Source: JBBKWQ01 sp037969115
Lineage (GTDB): Bacteria > Actinomycetota > Acidimicrobiia > Acidimicrobiales > Ilumatobacteraceae
Length of the DNA stretch: 41,774 nucleotides
Assembly (NCBI GenBank): GCA_037969115.1
Contig: JBBKWQ010000257.1
Location: forward strand, 1-41,774
Reading direction: 5' to 3'
Each line of letters opens with the position of its first letter. Position 1 is the first letter of the stretch. The position numbers and the translations under genes were made by a program. Below the pieces are notes generated by a model. It worked only from the letters and a program-made list of their open reading frames with translations. It was not told where the DNA came from and made no database searches. Shown one piece after another: positions 1 through 7,563 of this stretch.

Positions 1-380
1 GCCGGGGGGCTGGGCGGAGGCGGCGGAGTGGTGAGCGGGGGAACCGGCAGCGGTGCCGCCGTCAGCGCGTCGATTGGGCCCGGAGCAACGTCGCTGTCGA
101 GTCGAGACAGTGCACCACCGAGATCGAAGCGAAAACCGGTCGCTGGCGGACCGGCGTCGCCGGACTGTCCGCGATCGGTCACCTGATCGTCTGTCAGCCG
201 CGTCTCACCACCTTCGTTCACGAGAGGAATATCGGTCGTGCCGCTCCAAGACTTGAACATTGCTTGCCGATTGGCCTGCCACTCGCGTTGGATCTTCGCG
301 CGTTCGCCGTCGGTTGGGCCCGGCGCGGCAGGTGCCGGCCAGACCCCGGAGGGTTCCGAGCTCAGTGCACCGTCACTCAT
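1..380 (-). CDS. Partial hypothetical protein, N-terminal 126 codons
   Basis: An open frame starts with ATG at 380-378 and runs without a stop to the left edge of the window, so only the N-terminal part is visible. Its start overlaps the last codons of the acetyl-CoA synthetase gene by 8 bases, which is typical of a co-transcribed, translationally coupled gene. The first half is hydrophilic with a short charged stretch around residues 28-42. From about residue 105 the sequence becomes strongly proline-rich (PLPVPPL, then runs of TPPPPP). No signal peptide or membrane segment is visible so far. A Pro-rich linker leading to a membrane or further soluble domain beyond the edge is possible. I do not recognise the family. 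Confidence 0.6.
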   Translation of the reverse strand, partial: MSDGALSSEPSGVWPAPAAPGPTDGERAKIQREWQANRQAMFKSWSGTTDIPLVNEGGETRLTDDQVTDRGQSGDAGPPATGFRFDLGGALSRLDSDVAPGPIDALTAAPLPVPPLTTPPPPPSPP

Positions 381-2337
381 CGCCACCGCTGTCGGCAGCA
401 CGGCGTTGCAGCTCACCGACCACCGACGCATCGGCCAGCGTGGTGGTGTCGCCGAGGTTGCGTCCCTCGGCGACGTCGCGGAGCAGTCGGCGCATGATCT
501 TGCCCGACCTGGTCTTGGGAAGATCGGGAGTGATGTAGATCGTCTTCGGCTTCGCGATGGCGCCGATCTGGTCCGCGACATGAGCACGTAGCTCCGGCAC
601 ACCGACGTCGCTGCCTCCACGAAGTATCACGTACGCGATCACGGCTTGACCGGTGATTGGGTCGTTGGCGCCGACCACGGCAGCCTCGGCGACTGCCGGG
701 TGAGACACCAGCGCCGATTCGACCTCGGTGGTCGAGATCCGATGGCCCGACACGTTCATCACGTCGTCGACGCGGCCGAGCAACCAGAGATAGCCGTCGT
801 CGTCGAGCTTGGCGCCGTCACCGGCGAAGTAGCGACCCGGAAAGCGCCTCCAGTACGTGTCGTTGAACCGTTCGGCGTCACCCCAGATGCCGCGCAACAT
901 GCCGGGCCACGGACGCGTCAGGGTGAGGTAACCACCACCGTGCTCGACGAGCTTGGCGTCGTCGTCGACGATTTCCGCGCTCACACCTGGAACGGGGAAC
1001 GTCGCTGAACCCGGCTTGGTGGTGGTCGCTCCCGGCAGTGGGCTGATCATGATGCCACCCGTCTCGGTCTGCCACCACGTGTCGACGATCGGGCAACGTG
1101 TGCCGCCGATGTGCTCGTTGTACCAGATCCAGGCCTCGGGGTTGATGGGCTCGCCGACCGTGCCGAGTACACGCAGCGAACTCAGATCGTGCTTGGCCGG
1201 CTCGTCGGCTCCCCACTTCATGAACGTGCGAATCGCGGTGGGAGCGGTGTAGAAGATCGTCACGCCGTACTTCTCGACGATGCTCCAGAACCGATCATTG
1301 CCGGGATGGTTCGGGACACCCTCGTACATCACCTGGGTGGCGCCGTTGGCGAGTGGACCGTAGACGATGTAGCTGTGACCGGTGATCCATCCGACATCGG
1401 CAGTACACCAGAACACGTCGGACTCGGGCTTGAGATCGAAGACGTACTTGTGTGTGTAGGCAGTGTGCGTGAGGTATCCACCCGAGGTGTGCATGATGCC
1501 CTTCGGTGAACCGGTGGTGCCACTCGTGTACAGCAGGAAGAGGAGATGCTCGCTGTCCATGGGCTCAGCAGGGCACTCGCTGTCGGCACCGTCCATCAAC
1601 TCGTGGTACCAATGATCGCGCCCTTCGACCATGGTGACGTCGTTGCCGCCGCGCTTCACCACGACGACATGGTCGATCGTGGGAGTGTTGGCGCACGCCT
1701 CGTCGGCGGCCGCCTTCAACGGGAAGACCTCACCTCGGCGATAGCCGCCATCGGCCGTGATCAGCACCTTCGCCTGCGCGTCGTTGATGCGGTCGGCCAG
1801 CGACTGTGACGAGAATCCGCCGAATACCACGCTGTGTGCGGCACCGATGCGAGCGCAGGCGAGCATGGCCACCGCAGCTTCGGGAATCATGGGCAAGTAG
1901 ATGTTGACGCGGTCACCCTTGCCGACGCCGAGGTCCTTCAGAACGTTGGCGAACTGAGAGACCTCGGTCAGGAGATCGCTGTACGTGATCGTGCGGGTGT
2001 CGCCCGGTTCGCCCTCCCAGTGGAACGCAACTCGATCGCCGTTTCCTGCCTCGACGTGACGGTCGAGGCAGTTGTAGGCGACGTTCAGCTCGCCGCCGAC
2101 GAACCACTTCGCATGTGGGATTTGCCAATCGAGAATGGTGTCCCACGGCTTTGACCAGCTCAGCAGATCGCCGGCCTGGCGCGCCCAGAAACCCTCATCG
2201 TCCTCGGCTGCCTCGTCGTAGAGGTGCGTTCCGGTCACCAGGGCGTCGTTCTTGAACGCCTCGCTCGGCGGGAACCTCCGATTCTCCGCCATCAAGGCGT
2301 CGATGGTGTCGTTCTGATCGCTGGACTCGGTCGTCAT
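373..2337 (-). CDS. acs: Acetyl-CoA synthetase (AMP-forming)
   Basis: Activates acetate to acetyl-CoA through acetyl-AMP in the cytoplasm, allowing acetate assimilation or scavenging. The 654-residue product has the usual length. It shows the phosphate-binding A3 motif YTSGTTGSPKG (about 270-280), the hinge region YFAGDGAK followed by GRVDDVMNVSGHR, and the C-terminal catalytic lysine in KTRSGKIMRR (K613), which is the residue acetylated by Pat-type enzymes in this family. The open frame extends 18 codons further upstream, but ATG at 2337 is preceded by GAGGAG about 11 bases away and gives the typical N-terminus. It is divergent from the dioxygenase gene, with a shared 140-base promoter region, and is followed with overlap by the partial gene at the window edge. 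Confidence 0.97.
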   Translation of the reverse strand: MTTESSDQNDTIDALMAENRRFPPSEAFKNDALVTGTHLYDEAAEDDEGFWARQAGDLLSWSKPWDTILDWQIPHAKWFVGGELNVAYNCLDRHVEAGNGDRVAFHWEGEPGDTRTITYSDLLTEVSQFANVLKDLGVGKGDRVNIYLPMIPEAAVAMLACARIGAAHSVVFGGFSSQSLADRINDAQAKVLITADGGYRRGEVFPLKAAADEACANTPTIDHVVVVKRGGNDVTMVEGRDHWYHELMDGADSECPAEPMDSEHLLFLLYTSGTTGSPKGIMHTSGGYLTHTAYTHKYVFDLKPESDVFWCTADVGWITGHSYIVYGPLANGATQVMYEGVPNHPGNDRFWSIVEKYGVTIFYTAPTAIRTFMKWGADEPAKHDLSSLRVLGTVGEPINPEAWIWYNEHIGGTRCPIVDTWWQTETGGIMISPLPGATTTKPGSATFPVPGVSAEIVDDDAKLVEHGGGYLTLTRPWPGMLRGIWGDAERFNDTYWRRFPGRYFAGDGAKLDDDGYLWLLGRVDDVMNVSGHRISTTEVESALVSHPAVAEAAVVGANDPITGQAVIAYVILRGGSDVGVPELRAHVADQIGAIAKPKTIYITPDLPKTRSGKIMRRLLRDVAEGRNLGDTTTLADASVVGELQRRAADSGGDE

Positions 2338-2479
2338 GTCGGTGCGCGCTCCTCGGGGTCGAACGAGAAGAACTGTACGCGAGTGTGCCACGACGAAGCC
2401 ACGGGAAGTGGTCGGGCATTCCGCTCGACCACGACCGTCGAGGTCGATGGGCCAGGAACTGGAGTCGTACTATCCCGAG
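2338..2479. promoter_or_regulatory. Divergent intergenic region acs / dioxygenase
   Basis: This spacer must carry the promoters for both acs (leftward) and the dioxygenase gene (rightward). The only clear signal is the acs ribosome binding site, read as GAGGAG on the minus strand at 2349-2354. I see no convincing -35/-10 pair for either direction. The exact right-hand limit depends on which ATG (2447, 2480 or 2486) starts the dioxygenase. Confidence 0.4.
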
Positions 2480-3598
2480 ATGCACATGGCGACGATCTCG
2501 TCGTTGACCACGTCCACCATCTCACTCGAAGTGCGTTGGAACGACGGTCTCACGACTCGATTCCCGTGGATCTGGCTCCGCGACCACGATCACGACCCCG
2601 ACACGTTGCACCCCGTCACGCAGCAGCGGCAGCTGTACACCGCGGCGCTGCCGTCCGAGGTCGTGAGCTCCGGCGCGTCGATCGACGGCGATTGCCTCAG
2701 GATCTCGTGGAGCCACGGAGGCGCCGACTCGGTGCTGCCCGTTCCGTTCCTGGCCCGATATCGACTGGCATCTCCCACCGACGGCGCCGTCGCTGTCCGG
2801 GCGACACACTGGGATGCCGCGGCAATCGGCGAGTCGATGCCGACGGTCGAGTACGAGGCCGTGATGGACTCCGACGACGGAGTCGGCCGCTGGTTGACCA
2901 CGGTCGCCGAGTACGGGTTCTGCATCGCCTCGGGCACACCACCAACTGCGGAAGCGACCGAAACGCTCCTGCGACGGGTGGGATACGTTCGCGAAACCAT
3001 CTTCGGTGGCATGTGGGAGTTCACCGCCGACCTCACCAAGGCCGACACCGCGTACACGAACCTCGAACTCCGGCCTCACACCGACGGCACCTACTCACAC
3101 GACGCGCCGGGCGTCCAACTCCTGCATTGCCTCAGGTTCGAGGGCACTGGCGGTCAGAGCACCATGGTCGACGGGTTCCACCTCGCCGCGAGAATGCGCA
3201 AGGACCATCCCGACCACTTCGCGGTGCTCGCCGCGGTCGACGTGCCCGGGCAGTACATCGGCGATGGTTCGCACTTGATGGCCGCCAGGCCGACCTTCCG
3301 GGTCGGCCGTTCGGGTGATGTCGTCCAGGTGTCGTTCAACAACTACGACCGAGCACCCTTCCTGCTCGACGAACGCGAGATGGTCGACTTCTACGACGCA
3401 CTGCGGACGTTCGAGAGGTTGGCGAACGATTCGGAGATGCAGTGGCGTCACGTGCTCGCCCCCGGGCAAGCGCTCCTGTTCGACAACTGGCGAGTCCTCC
3501 ACGGCCGCAGTTCGTACACGGGTGTTCGCCAGATGTGTGGCGGCTATGTCAACCGCGAAGACGTCGAGAGCAGGCTGCGCCAACTCGTCGGGCGCTGA
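2480..3598 (+). CDS. TauD/TfdA-family dioxygenase, gamma-butyrobetaine / trimethyllysine hydroxylase type
   Basis: Predicted Fe(II)/2-oxoglutarate-dependent hydroxylase. The N-terminal part (RWNDGLTTRFPWIWLRDH) matches the small domain found in gamma-butyrobetaine and trimethyllysine dioxygenases. The catalytic TauD domain carries the iron-binding facial triad: HTD at residues 200-202 and the distal His in RVLHGR (H341). Substrates of this family are carnitine precursors, but the exact substrate cannot be read from sequence. In-frame ATGs exist at 2447, 2480 and 2486. I chose 2480 because homologous N-termini begin close to it and the 2447 GAGG lies only 3 bases from its ATG; this is not certain. 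The gene ends in a convergent arrangement with the secreted EEP protein. Confidence 0.82.
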   Translation: MHMATISSLTTSTISLEVRWNDGLTTRFPWIWLRDHDHDPDTLHPVTQQRQLYTAALPSEVVSSGASIDGDCLRISWSHGGADSVLPVPFLARYRLASPTDGAVAVRATHWDAAAIGESMPTVEYEAVMDSDDGVGRWLTTVAEYGFCIASGTPPTAEATETLLRRVGYVRETIFGGMWEFTADLTKADTAYTNLELRPHTDGTYSHDAPGVQLLHCLRFEGTGGQSTMVDGFHLAARMRKDHPDHFAVLAAVDVPGQYIGDGSHLMAARPTFRVGRSGDVVQVSFNNYDRAPFLLDEREMVDFYDALRTFERLANDSEMQWRHVLAPGQALLFDNWRVLHGRSSYTGVRQMCGGYVNREDVESRLRQLVGR

Positions 3599-3643
3599 AC
3601 GGACGGATCCGCCAACACACCGACGAGTCGGGAGAGCGCTCGC

Positions 3644-3660
3644 TCGGGTCGATTACCCGA
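3644..3660. terminator. Possible weak bidirectional terminator hairpin
   Basis: TCGGGT (3644-3649) and ACCCGA (3655-3660) form a 6-bp stem with a 5-base loop between two convergent genes. It overlaps the stop codon of the leftward gene and has no T-tract, so a terminator role is only a guess. Confidence 0.25.
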
Positions 3661-4951
3661 ACCAGGGAACGAAGCGGGGTCTCAGGTCGACCCAGACGAG
3701 CCGGTGGTCAGACGACGGGAACGGGAACGTGCCGACCAGCCCGAACAGTGGATCAGCAGCCTCGGGCCAGAACACAGCCGCGTCCGTGATGCGGAGATTG
3801 CGACTCGGCAGCACGTAGTCGGCACGTAGATTGCCGGGCGACGAGTCGGCGAAGTCGGCGGTGTCGAACGCCGGATCGCTGAGGTGCGACGTGTTGGCAC
3901 CACCTTGGAGTGCGGACTGCTCAGTACCACCCGTGCTCGACGGTGTGACTTTGGTGTTGATACGCCTGCTGTCGAGCAGTTGCTGGATCGAGCCGGGCAC
4001 GCTGTCACCATCGTTCGGGTCAGAGTTCTGGTCGCCTGCGATCACGAAATACGAGCCTGGCCAGAGACCACCCCTTTCGCCGTTGTCGTCGTAGATGTAC
4101 TTGTTCACGCGATGCCGCGGGTTGATGTAGTCGGCCCAGAACCTGATCTCGTCGTGGTTCCGTCGTCCGTTGAAGTCGACCCCGGCGGGGAACGTCGGCG
4201 GATCGTCGAACACCGGCGGAGTCGGATGACTCACGAGGAAATGCACGACCTTGTGACCGACGCGAATCGGGAGATCCCAGTGACTCTTCGACGAGAGCCG
4301 GAACGAATCGAGTTCGGGTCCCGGTGTGTACCAGTCGCCCGGCTCCGGCGTCGCAGGGTCGTCCGGGAGCAGCGCGCCCGGCATGTCCTTCCACTTGAAG
4401 TTCTGGAATGTGCGCACCCACTGCGTCTCGATCGGGTACATCGACAGCACCGCCATGCCGAACTGTCCCTCGAAGAATCCGAAGCCATACGAGTCGTTGG
4501 GCCTGAAATCGCCGGCCGCTCCGGAGTTGTCGTAGTCGAACCCCGAGTACACCCCGGTGTTCGAGGGAGCGATGTAGCTGTACGGGTAGACGATCGGCTC
4601 AGCGTCACCGTGAGCGACGCCGAGGTAGTTCGCCTGGAAACTCGCGAGCGCAGCCGGGTCGTAGTCGAACTCGTTGATCAACAGCACATCAGGTCGCGAG
4701 CGCTGGATGATCTCGGCGACGGTGTCGGGTTGCGCGCTCCCCGGTGAGGCCAATTCCGTCGCGAGCGCACCGGCCGCGCCGCGATTGAGCGATGCGTTGA
4801 ACGTGGCGAAACGAACGGTTTGACGACGCTGATGATGGTGGTTGCCGCCACCTCGATCGCCTGAAGCGTCCACACCCGTCGCCAGGGCGGCTGGGAGCAG
4901 CATGGCTGCGACAGCAGCGGCTGCGACTCGGGCACGATTCGTACGAAACAT
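3653..4951 (-). CDS. Secreted endonuclease/exonuclease/phosphatase-fold protein
   Basis: A 432-residue exported member of the DNase I-like EEP superfamily. The N-terminus has a basic stretch, a hydrophobic Ala/Leu core (about 8-28) and an Ala-rich cleavage region, which is a signal peptide, followed by a His/Gly-rich linker. Superfamily catalytic signatures are visible: FN (N52), the metal-binding Glu in LLINEF (E94), GDQN in the middle, and the terminal SDH (414-416). The substrate could be nucleic acid, a phospholipid headgroup or another phosphodiester; the sequence does not decide. ATG at 4951 is chosen over an upstream in-frame ATG because AGGAGGG sits 5 bases before it. It lies 105 bases downstream of the kinase-methyltransferase fusion on the same strand. 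Confidence 0.85.
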   Translation of the reverse strand: MFRTNRARVAAAAVAAMLLPAALATGVDASGDRGGGNHHHQRRQTVRFATFNASLNRGAAGALATELASPGSAQPDTVAEIIQRSRPDVLLINEFDYDPAALASFQANYLGVAHGDAEPIVYPYSYIAPSNTGVYSGFDYDNSGAAGDFRPNDSYGFGFFEGQFGMAVLSMYPIETQWVRTFQNFKWKDMPGALLPDDPATPEPGDWYTPGPELDSFRLSSKSHWDLPIRVGHKVVHFLVSHPTPPVFDDPPTFPAGVDFNGRRNHDEIRFWADYINPRHRVNKYIYDDNGERGGLWPGSYFVIAGDQNSDPNDGDSVPGSIQQLLDSRRINTKVTPSSTGGTEQSALQGGANTSHLSDPAFDTADFADSSPGNLRADYVLPSRNLRITDAAVFWPEAADPLFGLVGTFPFPSSDHRLVWVDLRPRFVPWFG

Positions 4952-5056
4952 GGTTCCCTCCTCACTCGAGGCGCACACGTGGTACCGCTCAGAACGGCGG
5001 ACCGGGCGCCACGACAATGATTGCACAGAATCAGCGGGCGAGGAACCGGGCGATGG

Positions 5057-6553
5057 TCAGTTGTGTCGGGCGATGAAGACCATCTCCCTGCCCGGGCGAT
5101 CGGGAGCATCACGGACGGCGATGACCTGGTATCCCGCGTCGACGAGCGTCGATTTGATGTCGTCTCGCTGGCGGAATCTCAGCGTCGACTCGGACGTGAT
5201 GGTCGCACCGTCGGACCCGAACGTGTTCGTGTACACGAAGGTCACGAACTCACCGTCCACACCGGTGACCTCGCACCACGTGTCGACGGTCTCGCCCGTG
5301 GGCAGCACGGCCGCGTCGCGTGTCTCGGCTGGTGTCCATTGCTCCCATGCTCGCCGTTCAGGATCACGGGTCTCGAACACGAGATGGCCACCCGGACGAA
5401 GCGCACGGCCGACGGCGCACAGCGTGGCCTCCCAATCCTGGTCGGTCAGGAACACCTGTGCCACGTTCGCGGTCATGAACGCCAGGTCGACCTGCATCGG
5501 GGGAAGCGAGCATGCGTCTCCCACCATCCACGACACCTGGTCGGCGCCCGGCTTCGCCCGCGCGATCTCCACCGACGCCGCGGCCGGATCGACACCGGTG
5601 ACGTTCACACCGCGTCGGGCGAGTCGGCAGGCGAACTCGCCCGTGCCGCAGCCCACGTCGAGCACCGTGCTCGCACCGAACTCGTCGACCAGCCGTTCGT
5701 AGGCATCGAGGTCGTCGCGATCGCCCTCGAACACGTCGTACGTCTCCGCCAGGCGGCGGTCAGCAAATACAGCGTCCGGTGGACGCACGACCTCGCCGCC
5801 GGACATGGCTCCGGTCGGACTCATCAGGTGGGCGAGCCGTCGACGCGCGTACCCGACCTCGGTGTTCCATGCGTTTGCTGCCTCCCACGCGTTCGACAAC
5901 CGAACGGCACGGGCATGCTCGGCAGACAGAAGCACCCGGATTCCGAGGTTCGACAGGTCGTGCCAAACCACGTCGACTCGACTCTCGTCCCAGTCGAGCA
6001 ATCGAACGCGCCCGTCGTCGCCGATGCGAACGTTCGAAGGCCCGGGATCACCATGGATCAAGGAGACTGGTGCCCCGGCGACCGAACCGAAGACATCCAG
6101 CAGGACCGCCACCACGTTGCCGGGCATCGCCGAGAGGTCCGCATCGACGCTGACGGATGCCGACGTCAGATCGGTGACGACCTCACAGCCCGGCCGTTGC
6201 GTTACGTCACCGCAAACGCGGTGCAGCCGCTTCAGCTCGGCGGCCACCTTCGACCAATCTCCGGCCGTGGTCGGCTCGCGCCCCCCGATCCAGCGCTGCA
6301 CCACGACGCACTCCGACGACCGCTCGCCGGACGACGTCGGTTCCGGAAGCGGCACGCCGAAATCCCGATCGTGCAGTAGCCGCATCAGGTCGAGCTCCCA
6401 AGCAAGCGACTGTGGGGTCCGTCGCGACCGTCGAATCACCACGGGTTCGCCGCGGAGCGAGCCGAGCCACACGTCGTTGCGAGCGCCTCCCTCGAGGCGT
6501 CGACCCGGGACGAGACCGTCCCACTCGGCGACATCGGGCTGCACCCGGAGCAC
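5057..6553 (-). CDS. Fusion: aminoglycoside-phosphotransferase-fold kinase + SAM methyltransferase
   Basis: A 498-residue two-domain protein. Residues 1-245 resemble the APH/choline-kinase-like fold: the Brenner-type loop HGDPGPSN (167-174, catalytic D169) and the metal-binding Asp of LLDWDE (D187). Residues 255-498 form a class I SAM-dependent methyltransferase with motif I VLDVGCGTGE (297-306) and the acidic VDP end of strand 2 (321-323). The frame is uninterrupted across the junction. It starts with GTG at 6553, 6 bases after the MidA-type gene, so it is probably the last gene of the nuo transcription unit. Substrates are unknown. APH-fold proteins often phosphorylate small molecules, so resistance should not be assumed. 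A start at GTG 6544 is also possible. Confidence 0.85.
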   Translation of the reverse strand: MLRVQPDVAEWDGLVPGRRLEGGARNDVWLGSLRGEPVVIRRSRRTPQSLAWELDLMRLLHDRDFGVPLPEPTSSGERSSECVVVQRWIGGREPTTAGDWSKVAAELKRLHRVCGDVTQRPGCEVVTDLTSASVSVDADLSAMPGNVVAVLLDVFGSVAGAPVSLIHGDPGPSNVRIGDDGRVRLLDWDESRVDVVWHDLSNLGIRVLLSAEHARAVRLSNAWEAANAWNTEVGYARRRLAHLMSPTGAMSGGEVVRPPDAVFADRRLAETYDVFEGDRDDLDAYERLVDEFGASTVLDVGCGTGEFACRLARRGVNVTGVDPAAASVEIARAKPGADQVSWMVGDACSLPPMQVDLAFMTANVAQVFLTDQDWEATLCAVGRALRPGGHLVFETRDPERRAWEQWTPAETRDAAVLPTGETVDTWCEVTGVDGEFVTFVYTNTFGSDGATITSESTLRFRQRDDIKSTLVDAGYQVIAVRDAPDRPGREMVFIARHN

Positions 6554-6559
6554 CGTAGA

Positions 6560-7549
6560 TCAGCCCTGTCGATACTCCAATACCATGAATCCCCCGAGTC
6601 CCTGCCGGTCGAGCAGGGCTTCGGACTCGCTGATGCGACTGCGCATCGTCATGGCCTCCAGATCGGGGCGACCAGCCCGCTCCTCCCAGATCCGCTTGCC
6701 TTCGTCGATCAGTTCGTCGATGCCCCACAACCGCAACCACTGCGCTTGCGTTCGCAGCGTGTCGGGCTCGGGAAGCTGATCGAGTGCCACTTCCACGGTG
6801 ATGTCCTGTGACCCGGGCGCGCTCAGATAGTGGGCGCCTCGCTCGTGACCGCGAAACGTTCGAAGCCATTCGCGATACGGACGCATCGCCATTCCTGCCG
6901 TGGTGGCCGACGCATAATCGATCACGACAACGGTGCCCGCCTCGAGCAACTGCCGAGCCCGGCTCACCCACTCACGCGCTTCGTCCTGCAGCGGGGCGCG
7001 AGCCCCGTGCGCGGGTCGCTTCGGCAGGACCGACGGCACCGGATCGAGCGGCTGATCCAATATCTCGCTCGGTTCGCCGGCTGCACGCGACACGAAGGCC
7101 TCGCGCCAGGCGCCGTCGAAAACCACGAGGCGGAAAGGCAGGTTGTCGAGCAACTCGTTCGCGATGATCACTCCGACACACGGCCCCGACGGCATCTCAG
7201 CCACCGACACGACACCATCGGGATGGCGTTCTCTTTGCGCCGAGGACACCTCGACCGCCACGTATCGCATGGCGCTCACGCACGTCGGTGCTGCGGCGAG
7301 CACCGACCGCGCCAACGTACCCGGGCCGGCCCCGGCGTCGACAACGGTGAACGGATCGGGACGCCCGAGCCGCACCCACTCGGCGTCGAGGAACCTCGCA
7401 ACGACTGCACCGAACAGCGGACCGACCTCGGGCGACGTGAGAAAGTCGCCGCGCCGGCCGGCGTGTCCGCCACTCGTGTAGAAACCGTCGCCGCCGTAGA
7501 GCGCATCGGCCATGAACGACGCGAATGGAATGGCCGAGTCGGTCCCCAT
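6560..7549 (-). CDS. midA: MidA/NDUFAF7-type SAM-dependent methyltransferase
   Basis: A 329-residue member of the MidA (DUF185) family, whose mitochondrial relative NDUFAF7 symmetrically dimethylates an arginine of the NuoD homologue NDUFS2 during complex I assembly. The family pattern is clear: an N-terminal ALYG..GFYTSGG segment, GDFLTSPEVGPLFG (34-47), SAM motif I DAGAGPGTLA (71-80) and ANELLDNLPF (130-139). The open frame extends far upstream into nuoN, but ATG at 7549 gives the family N-terminus, 14 bases after the nuoN stop. Its position directly behind nuoN, in the same operon as nuoD, supports a role in complex I maturation; that role is inference. The following fusion gene begins 6 bases after its stop. 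Confidence 0.88.
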   Translation of the reverse strand: MGTDSAIPFASFMADALYGGDGFYTSGGHAGRRGDFLTSPEVGPLFGAVVARFLDAEWVRLGRPDPFTVVDAGAGPGTLARSVLAAAPTCVSAMRYVAVEVSSAQRERHPDGVVSVAEMPSGPCVGVIIANELLDNLPFRLVVFDGAWREAFVSRAAGEPSEILDQPLDPVPSVLPKRPAHGARAPLQDEAREWVSRARQLLEAGTVVVIDYASATTAGMAMRPYREWLRTFRGHERGAHYLSAPGSQDITVEVALDQLPEPDTLRTQAQWLRLWGIDELIDEGKRIWEERAGRPDLEAMTMRSRISESEALLDRQGLGGFMVLEYRQG

Positions 7550-7563
7550 GAGACCGCCGCCCG

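Noticed and set aside
2224..3318. Plus-strand 364-codon frame crossing acs start and dioxygenase
   Set aside because: Arg-rich shadow in another frame of the dioxygenase gene, with no recognisable domain.
5021..6379. Plus-strand open frame of 452 codons
   Set aside because: Antisense to the kinase-methyltransferase fusion; Arg/His/Asp-rich composition typical of shadow frames in high-GC DNA.
5057..6553. Aminoglycoside resistance gene
   Set aside because: Only the fold is shared. The domain is fused to a methyltransferase in a housekeeping operon, and nothing shows antibiotic specificity.
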